Positions 17,046-25,560 of a DNA stretch of 64,000 nucleotides are shown piece by piece (the first letter of the stretch is position 1; the number at the start of each line of letters is the position of its first letter). The notes beneath the pieces are model-generated. The model did no database searches. It worked only from the letters and a program-made list of their open reading frames with translations, and was not told the DNA's origin. This DNA is from G963663315 sp965116335. GTDB taxonomy: Bacteria; Pseudomonadota; Gammaproteobacteria; Arenicellales; Poriferihabitantaceae. The stretch lies in contig OZ220677.1 of assembly GCA_965116335.1 (NCBI GenBank), positions 1,116,001 through 1,180,000 of the forward strand. The letters are read 5' to 3'. Both the position numbers and the translations under genes were made by a program.

Positions 17046-17387
17046 CTATCGCCGATCAATAAAGGCAATCGCCAGCCGGTCAGCACCACCGGAACCGGGA
17101 AGCAGTTCAATGTACTTTCCGGGCACCCCGTAAGAAGTCAACCAGCCTGCCACAGACTCGGCCCAGAGTCGACCGGCATCCCCGCCGGGATAACGGATTT
17201 CGATATAGGTTTCCTCATCTTCCTCATATAAGGACAGGATCGTATGGATTTGCTCAAGCGCTATGACATTCGCTCCGGTTACATACTTCGGCCACTGCCA
17301 ACGGTACAGCATCTCAGTATGTTCAGAGAGGGCAGCCGCATTCCAACAGGTAGTAACCAGTATAATGAATGCAGCGATTCGGGACAT
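17046..17387 (-). CDS. Small exported protein of unknown function
   Basis: 113 residues with a signal peptide (MSRIAAFIILVTTCWNAAA). The mature part has WPKYVTGANV, IEIRYPGGDAGRLWA and GKYIELLPGSGGADRLAIAF, which loosely resembles the C-terminal half of OmpA/peptidoglycan-associated folds (an address-like 'strand plus next index' pattern), but key binding residues are not clear. It lies between rsfS and the cytochrome c5 gene on the same strand, with 23 bp to rsfS. No function is assigned. Confidence 0.65.
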   Translation of the reverse strand: MSRIAAFIILVTTCWNAAALSEHTEMLYRWQWPKYVTGANVIALEQIHTILSLYEEDEETYIEIRYPGGDAGRLWAESVAGWLTSYGVPGKYIELLPGSGGADRLAIAFIDRR

Positions 17388-17410
17388 GTTTTTCCTGCAA
17401 ACCTATGGCT

Positions 17411-17785
17411 TTAAGCCAGTTGAACGGGTTTCTGAAAAGCCTCATTCCACAGACTCTCCAGATCATAGTGCCTGCGCGTGGCATCCAGCATGATATGAAC
17501 CACCACATCGACAAAATCTACCAGTATCCACTCCCGTGACTCCTCCCCTTCCAAGCCGACCGGCTTGTAACCTGACTCAAGCATGAAAGCAAGAACCCGC
17601 TCACAAAGGGTTTGTATGTGGCGGCCCGAAGTCCCGGTGACCACCACCATATAATCCGTAATATCAGTGAGTTTTCGTACATCCAGTGCCTTGATGTCAA
17701 CACCTTTGGCATCTTCAAGCGCAGCCACCACCCGATCACACATTGCATCGGGTACGGCCCGGGTCGTCTTTATCGGCTCATCCAC
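17411..17785 (-). CDS. rsfS: Ribosomal silencing factor RsfS
   Basis: 124 residues from a GTG at 17785, chosen because a GGGAGG ribosome-binding site lies 7 nt upstream and the longer frame has no family similarity. The start overlaps the nadD stop by 8 bp. Family features are the core DIKALDVRKLTDITDYMVV, the TGTSGRHIQ loop and WILVDFVDVVVHIM. RsfS binds uL14 on the 50S subunit and blocks subunit joining under starvation. The nadD-rsfS pair is a widespread gene order; rlmH, often next, is missing here. Confidence 0.93.
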   Translation of the reverse strand: MDEPIKTTRAVPDAMCDRVVAALEDAKGVDIKALDVRKLTDITDYMVVVTGTSGRHIQTLCERVLAFMLESGYKPVGLEGEESREWILVDFVDVVVHIMLDATRRHYDLESLWNEAFQKPVQLA

Positions 17786-18449
17786 AAGTCGCCTCCCGCT
17801 CAAGATTATCAGAATTGGTTGCATATAAATTGTGAGCGCGAATGTAATCCCGCACAGCAATCGGCAACCTGTCACTGACATCCATTCCCCGGCTGATGGA
17901 AGAACGGATTTCTGTGGCCGAAACTGTGATCGGTTCTATTTCCACCTCATAAAATTTACCGGCTCGATGCTCTTTCAGGTCATCAAGCCGGGTCGTCCGC
18001 CCGGACTGCCACCAGTCGGGCAAGGATTCAGGGTACGACCATCCCGGGCGCCGCATGACCACGAAGTGGATACGATTGATCAGATCATCCACTCGATACC
18101 AGTCCGCAAGACCGGATAACACATCCACTCCGGCGACAAAACAGAATTTCCGGCCCGGATAATCCGACTGTAATGATCTTACCGTATCATGAGTCCAGGA
18201 AGGCGAGGCGCGTTTCAATTCCCGATCATCCAGAGTGTATCCATCCAGACCCGATATGGCCAAAGCCGCCATCTCCAGTCGTTGCGATGCGCTGGCGCAC
18301 GGCGGGTCGCGATGCACAGGACTGGCCGATGGAATGATATGGACGCACCCAAACCGGCACTGCTGCGAAACGGCGGCAATGGCTTTCAGATGGCCGTTAT
18401 GGATGGGGTCAAAAGTACCTCCAAAAATGCCATATAAGAGATCGGGCAT
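17778..18449 (-). CDS. nadD: Nicotinate-nucleotide adenylyltransferase
   Basis: 223 residues. The nucleotidyltransferase signature GIFGGTFDPIHNGHL is at the N-terminus, with (T/H)xGH catalytic histidines, and the C-terminal SATEIRSSI motif is present. It adenylates nicotinate mononucleotide on the way to NAD. It is the first gene of the nadD-rsfS minus-strand unit and is divergent from glnE. NAD synthetase (nadE) appears separately at 46.3 kb, completing the two final NAD steps within the window. Confidence 0.95.
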   Translation of the reverse strand: MPDLLYGIFGGTFDPIHNGHLKAIAAVSQQCRFGCVHIIPSASPVHRDPPCASASQRLEMAALAISGLDGYTLDDRELKRASPSWTHDTVRSLQSDYPGRKFCFVAGVDVLSGLADWYRVDDLINRIHFVVMRRPGWSYPESLPDWWQSGRTTRLDDLKEHRAGKFYEVEIEPITVSATEIRSSISRGMDVSDRLPIAVRDYIRAHNLYATNSDNLEREATCG

Positions 18450-18530
18450 ACTCTCAATATAGCACTAACGCGAGCGGATTTCATCCCCAAGAGTAGTAAT
18501 TTCATTTCACTCACTATCGAACAGGGTTGC

Positions 18531-18579
18531 GTTGACAGGCGTTGACAGGCTACTCCCGTTTTCACTGTTCGTTTATAAT
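18531..18579 (+). promoter_or_regulatory. Tandem 10-bp repeat and -10 box upstream of glnE
   Basis: GTTGACAGGC is repeated exactly at 18531-18540 and 18541-18550, giving two TTGACA hexamers. A perfect TATAAT lies at 18574-18579. The spacings (36 and 26 bp) are too long for a standard promoter, so the TATAAT probably works with a poor -35 or with an activator bound at the repeat. It argues that the glnE start is downstream of about 18586. Confidence 0.35.
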
Positions 18580-18633
18580 GACTGCCACCAATCCGGCATC
18601 GTAATCCTGTTGACCACTATTCCTGCAAGCCCC

Positions 18634-21525
18634 ATGACTCATGGCGCTAATCCCCGTGCAATGACATCTGCCAGTTTGCCCCGGACGCTTGAGGCCGATG
18701 TGGAGCGGCAATGGCAACGGTTCGTGGAGTCCATGACTCGCAGCGGACTGGCTGACAAAGAGACTGAGACGCTCCATCGTTGCCAGTCCCGCCCGGAACT
18801 GAAAGCAGTCTGGGCTTGCAGTGATTTCATCAGTCACAGCTGTATTTCTGACCCCATGCTGTTAATTGATCTGCTTGAAAGCAAAGACCTGGATCGATCG
18901 TACTCACCTGACAGCTACGCTAGCGCAGTCAACGATCGGATCGGACTCTGTGCCGATGAGAAAACCCTGCACCGGAAATTGCGCCAGCTACGACGACGGG
19001 AAATGGTGAGGATTGCCTGGCGGGATCTGGCGGGGCTCTCTCATCTGGAAGAAACCATGAGTGACCTGTCGGCACTCGCGGAACAGGTCATCGGTGTCGC
19101 CCTTACCCATCATTCACGATGGTTGTCACAACGGCTGGGCAGCCCGTTCGGGTTTAATGGCGAGCCTGCTTCGATGATAGTGCTGGGGCTGGGCAAGCTG
19201 GGCGGTTCCGAGTTGAACTACTCCTCGGACGTGGACTTGATCTTTGCCTACGATCATCCCGGACAGACTCGCCCGGAGGCGGGGCGCGATGGTACGGATA
19301 ATCAGGTCTACTTCATAAAACTGGGACAGAAAATAATCTCGGCACTGTCTCAGGTAACGGCTGATGGCCTGGTGTTTCGCACGGATATGCGCTTGCGACC
19401 GAATGGTAGCAAAGGCCCTCTGGTATTGTCCTGTCCTGCCATGGAGCACTATTACCAGACTCATGGACGTGACTGGGAACGCTACGCATTGATCAAGGCA
19501 CGCCGAGTGGCCGGTGATGAGGCTGCCGGACGGGAGATTCTGGCTATCCTGAAACCGTTTGTGTACCGCAAATATCTGGATTTTGGCGCGTTTGACTCTA
19601 TCCGGGAGATGAAAGGCATGATCGAAAGGGAGCTTGAACAGGCCGACTCTGAGCAGAATATCAAGCTGGGCTGGGGCGGCATCCGGGAAGTGGAGTTCCT
19701 GATCCAGAGTCATCAACTGATTCGAGGAGGCCGCGAAATCCTCCTGCAAACCCCGTCTGTGTACGCGGCGATGGACACCTTGACGAAACTGGGTGTAATA
19801 AATGATGAGGCTCGCACCGGGTTGGTCGCGGCCTATCGTTTCTTCCGCAATACTGAACATCGCTTGCAGATGACCCGAGACAGACAAACCCAGACATTGC
19901 CTCAATCACAGACCGATCAGGTGCGGCTGGCCTGGAGTATGGGTTTTGACAGTTGGGAGCAGTATATCGAACAGCTGGGCGCGCATAGGCATCTGGTGCA
20001 CAACCAGTTTCGGATGATTCTGGATGAAGCTGCGGATTCACCTGGTGGCGGCAACCACCAACAGAAACAGTTGATTGATCTGTGGCAGGGGAAACTGGAC
20101 GAGTCACAGTCCGGTGAAGTTCTGGACCGTATCGGATTCGGTGCATCAAACTCGACTCCACAGGTTTTACGGGCATTCCGGGAAGGCAGACTTTATCAGG
20201 CTTTCTCTGGAATCGAACGTGACCGGATTGACCGTCTGATTCCACTGGCATTGCAGGAAGCCGGTACGCACAACGATAGCAGGCGTGCAATGGCGGCATT
20301 TATTCGTGTGATTGAGTCCATTGGGCGGCGTTCCGCTTATCTCAGCCTGTTGATCGAGAATCCGATCGCATTGAGGCAATTGTTACATTTATGTGCCGCC
20401 AGTCCATGGATATCGAGGCATATCGGTCTGCATCCCGTAATCCTCGACGAGCTGCTCCACCCCATCATGGATATCCGTAACCAGAGTGAACGGGAGCTTG
20501 CCAGTGAGCTGGAGCGTCGCCTGGTTCAACTGGACGCGAATGATGCCGAGGGACGGAACCATGCGTTGCGTGAATTTCAACATGCCCAGGTGCTGCGAAT
20601 CGCGACAGCAGACATATCACGAGTATTGAGCGTGGCGGATGTGCACCGGGCACTGGTACAGTTGGCGGAAGTGTTGCTGAACCATGTGTTTGGTGATGCG
20701 GTCCGGTTTGTTGAGGGCAAGCAGGGTACAGCCCCCTGCCCCGGCGGAGTCATTGCTTATGGCAAGTTCGCCAGTGGTGAGCTCGGTTATCATTCCGACC
20801 TGGATGTTGTGGTCTGCTATGACCCGGCACTGGCAGACAAACCCGTTCCGAGGAACCAGGCCGAATACTTTTACAGCCGTGCAGGGCAACGGCTGGTGCA
20901 CCTGCTGAGTGTCAGGACCCAGGCCGGATTGCTCTACGAGACAGACATGCGACTGCGTCCGGGCGGGCGCAGCGGCACCCTGGCAGTTTCACTTTCGGGA
21001 TTTTTCGATTATCAGGTTAATGAGGCCTGGACGTGGGAGCATCAGGCACTGGTTCGCGCCCGCGTAGTGGTTGGCAACCGCGCCCTGGTCAATCAGTTCG
21101 AACAGGCACGGACGGCGGTTTTGGCGATAGAGAGGGACCCGAAACAACTAGCCACCGACATTACCGGGATGCGCCACAAGATGATCCAGGAAAATTGCAA
21201 ATCAACCAAACAATTATACGACATCAAACTGGATGAGGGTGGCATCGTCGATATCGAATTCCTGATACAGTACTGGATTTTACGTCACGCTCACGCCTGC
21301 CCGGGGCTGACCAAACCAAGAACCACTGCGGATTCCATCCGGGTGCTGATTGCCCATAACATTATCGAGGCGCCAATCGGCGAACGGCTGCTGACCAGCT
21401 ACCAGACCTACCTGCGTCATTCCCTGGATCTGAAGCTGATGGATCGCCCGGTTCTGATCGAACAAGACGCGTTACTGACTGAACGGCAGACCGTAAAAGA
21501 AGTCTGGCAACAGACTTTTGGTTGA
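18634..21525 (+). CDS. glnE: Glutamine synthetase adenylyltransferase/adenylyl-removing enzyme
   Basis: 963 residues from the ATG at 18634 (18661 is also possible; the open frame back to 18532 crosses the likely promoter). Two nucleotidyltransferase halves are visible: the de-adenylylation domain with GGSELNYSSDVDLIF and TDMRLRPNGSKGPL, and the adenylylation domain with GELGYHSDLDVVV and TDMRLRPGGRSG. The ends of both halves carry GGIREVEFLIQ and GGIVDIEFLIQ helices. It modifies glutamine synthetase according to PII state. glnE followed by ilvE and waaF is a familiar gammaproteobacterial order. Confidence 0.96.
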   Translation: MTHGANPRAMTSASLPRTLEADVERQWQRFVESMTRSGLADKETETLHRCQSRPELKAVWACSDFISHSCISDPMLLIDLLESKDLDRSYSPDSYASAVNDRIGLCADEKTLHRKLRQLRRREMVRIAWRDLAGLSHLEETMSDLSALAEQVIGVALTHHSRWLSQRLGSPFGFNGEPASMIVLGLGKLGGSELNYSSDVDLIFAYDHPGQTRPEAGRDGTDNQVYFIKLGQKIISALSQVTADGLVFRTDMRLRPNGSKGPLVLSCPAMEHYYQTHGRDWERYALIKARRVAGDEAAGREILAILKPFVYRKYLDFGAFDSIREMKGMIERELEQADSEQNIKLGWGGIREVEFLIQSHQLIRGGREILLQTPSVYAAMDTLTKLGVINDEARTGLVAAYRFFRNTEHRLQMTRDRQTQTLPQSQTDQVRLAWSMGFDSWEQYIEQLGAHRHLVHNQFRMILDEAADSPGGGNHQQKQLIDLWQGKLDESQSGEVLDRIGFGASNSTPQVLRAFREGRLYQAFSGIERDRIDRLIPLALQEAGTHNDSRRAMAAFIRVIESIGRRSAYLSLLIENPIALRQLLHLCAASPWISRHIGLHPVILDELLHPIMDIRNQSERELASELERRLVQLDANDAEGRNHALREFQHAQVLRIATADISRVLSVADVHRALVQLAEVLLNHVFGDAVRFVEGKQGTAPCPGGVIAYGKFASGELGYHSDLDVVVCYDPALADKPVPRNQAEYFYSRAGQRLVHLLSVRTQAGLLYETDMRLRPGGRSGTLAVSLSGFFDYQVNEAWTWEHQALVRARVVVGNRALVNQFEQARTAVLAIERDPKQLATDITGMRHKMIQENCKSTKQLYDIKLDEGGIVDIEFLIQYWILRHAHACPGLTKPRTTADSIRVLIAHNIIEAPIGERLLTSYQTYLRHSLDLKLMDRPVLIEQDALLTERQTVKEVWQQTFG

Positions 21526-21648
21526 CAGAGCGAAGGGCAGTAGTTTATTTTAGCCACTGACTTGCGAGAATCTTGAACTGGAGCATAAACGTGAATACAG
21601 CACCTGTGGGAAAAACATTGACAGAAAAGCCGGGCGCTGGAGGGGATC

Positions 21649-22572
21649 ATGTCGTTCAGTGACCGCGATGGCGTAATATGGATGGATGGAGCAATGGTTC
21701 CCTGGCGGGATGCCACTACCCACGTGCTGACTCATACCCTGCATTACGGGATGGGCGCATTTGAAGGCGTGCGGGCTTACCGGACGGATGCGGGTAACAC
21801 CGCAATCTTCCGTCTCCGGGAGCATACCCAACGACTGTTCCAGTCGGCTCATATCCTCGGCATGGAAATCCCCTTTGATCAGCAGACGCTGATTGATGCA
21901 CAGATCGAATCGATCAGGCAGAACAATCTGGAAACCGGGTATTTGCGGCCGATGATCTTCTATGGCTCAGAAGGAATGGGCATTCGGGCAGACAACCTGA
22001 GGGTGCATGTCATCGTGGCGGCCTGGGAGTGGGGAACGTATCTGGGTGATGAGAGCCTGCGCTCCGGCATCCGCGTGCGCGTGTCATCCTATACCCGCCA
22101 TCATGTCAATGTCGCAATGTGCCGGGCAAAGGCTAACGGGCACTATATCAACTCCATGCTGGCATTACAGGAAGCCATCAACACCGGCTACGATGAAGCC
22201 CTGTTACTCGATACCAATGGCTTCGTGATGGAAGGCAGCGGCGAGAATCTTTTCATTATACGGGACAATGTGATCTATACCCCGGAGTTGACTTCGGCTC
22301 TCGACGGCATTACCCGCAGTGCAGTCACCCAAATCATCGCGGACGAGGGCCTCAAGCTGGTTGAGAAGCGAATCACCCGCGATGAGGTTTATATTTGTGA
22401 TGAAGCCTTCTTCACCGGCACTGCGGCGGAGGTTACACCGATTCGTGAGCTGGACAACCGCAAGATTGGCAGCGGCTCGCGCGGACCGATTACCGAGCGA
22501 ATCCAGTCTCGATTCTTCGATGCTGTACACGGCCGTATCCCTGAATACGAGGACTGGTTAACCTATGTCTGA
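21649..22572 (+). CDS. ilvE: Branched-chain amino acid aminotransferase
   Basis: 307 residues, fold-type IV PLP enzyme. THTLHYGMGAFEGVRAY near the N-terminus, the AKANGHYINSMLAL segment with the PLP lysine, and EGSGENLFIIRD followed by FFTGTAAEVTPI are diagnostic for IlvE. It makes the last transamination to Leu, Ile and Val. A strong GGAGGGG ribosome-binding site precedes the ATG. Its stop overlaps the next gene start by 8 bp (ATGTCTGA). Confidence 0.95.
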   Translation: MSFSDRDGVIWMDGAMVPWRDATTHVLTHTLHYGMGAFEGVRAYRTDAGNTAIFRLREHTQRLFQSAHILGMEIPFDQQTLIDAQIESIRQNNLETGYLRPMIFYGSEGMGIRADNLRVHVIVAAWEWGTYLGDESLRSGIRVRVSSYTRHHVNVAMCRAKANGHYINSMLALQEAINTGYDEALLLDTNGFVMEGSGENLFIIRDNVIYTPELTSALDGITRSAVTQIIADEGLKLVEKRITRDEVYICDEAFFTGTAAEVTPIRELDNRKIGSGSRGPITERIQSRFFDAVHGRIPEYEDWLTYV

Positions 22573-22798
22573 ACTCCGTCGAGCGGAATCTCCCACCGGG
22601 GGGGCGGCAAGTGTCAGTGATGTGCCGAATGACCGTGATCGGGTTGAAGTCACCACTGCGGACCTGCCATTGCATTGCCCCATGCCCGGCAAACGTCTGT
22701 GGGATTCCCACCCGAAAGTCTATTTGCCGATTGAAGACAGCGGGCAGGAACTTTGTCCTTATTGCGGGACGCTTTATGTGCTCATAAACCGGCAGTGA
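22565..22798 (+). CDS. Small zinc-finger protein (CHCC type)
   Basis: 77 residues. The C-terminal half has LHCPMPGKRLWDSHPKVYL and ELCPYCGTLYVL, the His/Cys and CxxC spacing of the zf-CHCC family seen between ilvE and waaF in many Gammaproteobacteria (related to the mitochondrial NDUFS6 zinc fold). The N-terminal third is Ala/Ser/Pro-rich and probably unstructured. It overlaps ilvE by 8 bp and waaF by 4 bp (GTGA), so it is translationally coupled on both sides. The biochemical role is not established. Confidence 0.85.
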   Translation: MSELRRAESPTGGAASVSDVPNDRDRVEVTTADLPLHCPMPGKRLWDSHPKVYLPIEDSGQELCPYCGTLYVLINRQ

Positions 22799-23808
22799 CG
22801 GATTCACGGCTTCTTGTGGTTGGCCCTTCCTGGGTCGGGGATATGGTGGTGGCGCAAAGCCTGTTCAAGACCATCAAAGCCGGCTCACAGGAAACCCGCA
22901 TCACGGTACTTGCGCCCGGATGGAGTGCGCCGATCCTGAAAAGAATGCCCGAAGTCCACGCGACTATCGAGATGCCGGTCGGGCATGGCAGGCTTCAGCT
23001 CGGCGCGCGCAGAAGACTGGCGCGATGCATCCGCCAATACCGCTTTGACCAGGCGATCGTGGTGCCGGGATCTTTCAAGTCCGCGCTGATTCCCTGGTTT
23101 GCGGGCATTCCGAAACGCACCGGGTTTGTCGGCGAACAACGCTGGGGGTTGTTAAATGATATCCGGCGCCTGGATAAACGGGCGACCCCTGCAAATGTGC
23201 AGCGTTACGCCTCTCTCGGCATCGACCGGGAACAAACACTTTCAGGAATGCCTCCATATCCGGCACTGCAGATTGACCGGGAGCAGTTGACCGCAACCCT
23301 GTCCCGGTTCGGATTGACACTCGACAAACCGGCGCTGGCTCTCTGTCCGGGAGCGGAGTACGGTTCCGCCAATCGCTGGCCAGTGGAGCATTTTGCCGAA
23401 GTCGCCCGCGACCGCATCCATGCGGGTTGGCAGGTCTGGATCTTTGGTGCCATGAACGAGCAACCAATCGCCCGACAGATCAATCGCCTGAGCGCGGACG
23501 CCTGCATCGACCTGACCGGGCAGACCCGCCTCGAAGAAGTCGTGGACCTGATTTCCTGTACCCGTACCGTCGTAACCAATGATTCCGGGCTGATGCATGT
23601 TGCCGCCGCAACCGGGTGCCACGTAATCGCCCTGTACGGAGCGGGCACCCCCGATTTTACCCCACCGTTGACCGACCGCGCCGACCTTTTAAACCTCAAT
23701 CTGGAATGCAGCCCGTGTTTTCAACGGGAATGCCCGCTCAAACACCACCACTGCATGACTCAGTTGGCCCCGGGGCAAGTGCTGGAGAAAATCGGAGCCG
23801 GCATATAA
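22795..23808 (+). CDS. waaF: Lipopolysaccharide heptosyltransferase II
   Basis: 337 residues from a GTG at 22795, which overlaps the zinc-finger gene stop (GTGA); the longer frame to 22753 belongs to that gene. GT9-family marks are VVGPSWVGDMVVAQSLF near the start, CPGAEYGSANRWPVEHFA at mid-length, and TNDSGLMHVAAATG in the nucleotide-sugar domain. A Cys-rich segment (CSPCFQRECPLKHHHC) near the end is typical of WaaF. It adds the second heptose to the LPS inner core at the cytoplasmic face. Its stop abuts the tonB stop with no gap (convergent). Confidence 0.95.
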   Translation: MTDSRLLVVGPSWVGDMVVAQSLFKTIKAGSQETRITVLAPGWSAPILKRMPEVHATIEMPVGHGRLQLGARRRLARCIRQYRFDQAIVVPGSFKSALIPWFAGIPKRTGFVGEQRWGLLNDIRRLDKRATPANVQRYASLGIDREQTLSGMPPYPALQIDREQLTATLSRFGLTLDKPALALCPGAEYGSANRWPVEHFAEVARDRIHAGWQVWIFGAMNEQPIARQINRLSADACIDLTGQTRLEEVVDLISCTRTVVTNDSGLMHVAAATGCHVIALYGAGTPDFTPPLTDRADLLNLNLECSPCFQRECPLKHHHCMTQLAPGQVLEKIGAGI

Positions 23809-24654
23809 TCACTTGATCATAAACCTGAGAACTAACGCGAACTCCCATACATCCCGTTGTATGTCATCTGGAAACGGGTTGAATTTCCCAACCCGCAATA
23901 CCGCATCCCGCGCCGCCTGATCCAATGTATCAAAGCCCGAGCTTTTGATTATGGACAAGTCTTTTAGTTCTCCTGTTCTGTGAATTGTAAACTGGACCTG
24001 CACTTCTCCCTGATGTCTTAATTTACTGGCTTTGCGCGGATAGGATTTGTTCTTTTCAATAATGGAACGCACATAGACTTTATAGCTTTGTAAAAGCACC
24101 GGGTCTTGATCAGAAGTATCACCCTTCTGGTTGGAGTCATCATTTGAAGAATAATCAAAATTCTTCTTCAAAGAAATCAACGGAGAGTTTAGTTCCGGTT
24201 CCGGTTCCGGTTCCGGTTCCGGTTCCGGTTCTGGCTCTGGCTCTGGTTCTGGCTCCGGTTCTGGCTCTGGTTCCGGTTCTGGCTCTGGTTCCGGTTCTGG
24301 CTCCGGTTCTGGCTCCGGTTCCGGTTCTGGTTCCGGTTCCGGTTCTGGTTCCGGCTCTGGTTCGGGTTTTGGTTCGGGCTCTGGTTCGGGCTCTGGTTCC
24401 GGTTCTGGCTCCGGTTCTGGCTCCGGTTCTGGCTCCGGTTCTGGCTCCGGTTCTGGCTCCGGTTCATGCCTTACTGGAAGCTCGGTTGCGTTGCCCGACC
24501 CAGGTGAATTTTCGATCTCGAATGCCACAAGAGGAATAGATAAGTTACGTCCCTCCGGGGATCTGGGGTAATCCTCTAAGAACCAGGTAAATGCCAGAGC
24601 AATTCCGCCGTGAACCAGCAGTGAAACGAACAGGCCAGTAACAGACGACCGCAT
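23809..24654 (-). CDS. tonB: TonB energy transducer with a very long Glu-Pro tract
   Basis: 281 residues. One N-terminal membrane anchor (GLFVSLLVHGGIALAFTWFL), a periplasm-spanning linker of about 91 residues of almost pure Glu-Pro repeat (residues ~64-154, a single Lys-Pro interruption), an acidic/Ser spacer, and a C-terminal TonB domain (SYPRKASKLRHQGEVQVQF, GFDTLDQAARDAV, FNPFPDD). It carries proton-motive energy from ExbB-ExbD to outer-membrane receptors. It is the last gene of the exbB-exbD-tonB set that follows the receptor gene, so it is probably dedicated to that receptor. Confidence 0.93.
   Translation of the reverse strand: MRSSVTGLFVSLLVHGGIALAFTWFLEDYPRSPEGRNLSIPLVAFEIENSPGSGNATELPVRHEPEPEPEPEPEPEPEPEPEPEPEPEPEPEPEPKPEPEPEPEPEPEPEPEPEPEPEPEPEPEPEPEPEPEPEPEPEPEPEPEPEPEPEPEPELNSPLISLKKNFDYSSNDDSNQKGDTSDQDPVLLQSYKVYVRSIIEKNKSYPRKASKLRHQGEVQVQFTIHRTGELKDLSIIKSSGFDTLDQAARDAVLRVGKFNPFPDDIQRDVWEFALVLRFMIK
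24193..24465 (-). repeat. Hexanucleotide-type tandem repeat encoding the TonB Glu-Pro tract
   Basis: About 45 units of a 6-bp repeat (plus strand GGTTCC, GGTTCT, GGCTCC, GGCTCT variants) encode alternating Glu and Pro. Unit variants are interleaved, and runs of identical 12-18 bp higher-order units are visible. Such a tract can gain or lose units by slippage in multiples of 6 bp, which keeps the frame and changes the length of the periplasmic linker. Confidence 0.95.
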
Positions 24655-24665
24655 GGCTCTGGCGT

Positions 24666-25043
24666 TTATTCAGACGGCTTTGCGATGATTGACAATCTGT
24701 TCATTTGACGGGATTTCAGAAGATCAATAATATTGGCGAAAGACCCAAACCTTGTGGCCTGATCCACTCTGAGAGCAATCGGCGTCTCTCTGTCCATTAC
24801 GGATAATTCGCGCTCCAACTCTTCCCGTGTGATCTGCCGATCATCCAGGAACAGGTTGCCTTGTCTGTCGATGTGAATCCAATGACCCGATTGCCCCGGC
24901 GGGCCGGAAGATGACTGCACTACTGGCAAATCAATCTGCGTCTGGTCAAATTTAATAAAAGTCGCAGTGGTCAATACGATAGCCAGCATGACCAGCATAA
25001 TATCGATCATCGGGATCATATTGATGGTATCAATGCGCTTCAC
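24666..25043 (-). CDS. exbD: ExbD-family biopolymer transport protein
   Basis: 125 residues. One N-terminal membrane helix (MIPMIDIMLVMLAIVLTT) preceded by a short cytoplasmic end, with the essential membrane Asp in the MIDIMLV segment, then a small periplasmic domain ending RQMNRLSIIAKPSE. With ExbB it forms the proton-driven motor for TonB. It is 11 bp downstream of exbB and 11 bp upstream of tonB. Confidence 0.92.
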   Translation of the reverse strand: MKRIDTINMIPMIDIMLVMLAIVLTTATFIKFDQTQIDLPVVQSSSGPPGQSGHWIHIDRQGNLFLDDRQITREELERELSVMDRETPIALRVDQATRFGSFANIIDLLKSRQMNRLSIIAKPSE

Positions 25044-25054
25044 GGAACGTCCTG

Positions 25055-25489
25055 TTATCCCTGGTTACTCATAACCCGCCATTGCGCCACCAGAACTTCG
25101 GCCCGACGCAACAAGCCGTTATAGAACCAGATTGCGGGAATGGCGACGGCCAACCCCAATGCAGTGGCTTTCAGGGCGAACGCGAGACCTACCAGAATCG
25201 CGCTTACCTCTACATCCCCGCCTGACACACCAATATCATAGAAAGTAATTAAAATTCCGATTACCGTACCCAGCAATCCGATATATGGGGCATTGGCACC
25301 AATCGTTGAGATCAGGGTCAAGTGGCGGGTTAATGCGATATTCAGTGTTTGTTCGTCTGCGAAAGACTTCAGATCCACCTGACGGTAATAGACAATCCGC
25401 TCAACCGAGCTCCATACCATCAAGAAACTCATTGCTCCGAGAATGGAGAAAATGGCATAGTCCAGATTATTCTTGAAAAACTCAATCAT
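25055..25489 (-). CDS. exbB: ExbB-family (MotA/TolQ/ExbB) proton channel protein
   Basis: 144 residues from the ATG at 25489; the open frame to 25513 adds 8 residues. This is the short three-helix ExbB form. The first helix is FSILGAMSFLMVW, then the proton-channel helices in NAPYIGLLGTVIGILITFY and ALKATALGLAVAIPAIWFY, which carry the family LLGTV and ATALGL patterns. It lies between the TonB receptor gene and exbD on the same strand, as part of a dedicated energising complex. Confidence 0.9.
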   Translation of the reverse strand: MIEFFKNNLDYAIFSILGAMSFLMVWSSVERIVYYRQVDLKSFADEQTLNIALTRHLTLISTIGANAPYIGLLGTVIGILITFYDIGVSGGDVEVSAILVGLAFALKATALGLAVAIPAIWFYNGLLRRAEVLVAQWRVMSNQG

Positions 25490-25560
25490 AAGCCAGAAAT
25501 CTGCCCGGAACAACGAGATACAACAACCGGGAACCAGGCGGCGCAGTCAGGATTTGATGA

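Noticed and set aside
19126..19905. 259-codon minus-strand frame inside glnE
   Set aside because: Antisense to the glnE catalytic region with intact GGSELNYSSDVDL motif; no homology recognised.
24193..24465. CRISPR-like or satellite repeat
   Set aside because: Six-base units without spacers, inside a coding frame for the TonB linker; not a CRISPR array.
24144..24539. Plus-strand frame with Val-Pro/Leu-Ala repeats over the TonB tract
   Set aside because: It is the complement of the Glu-Pro coding repeat; the minus-strand frame has the TonB anchor and C-terminal domain, this one has nothing outside the repeat.
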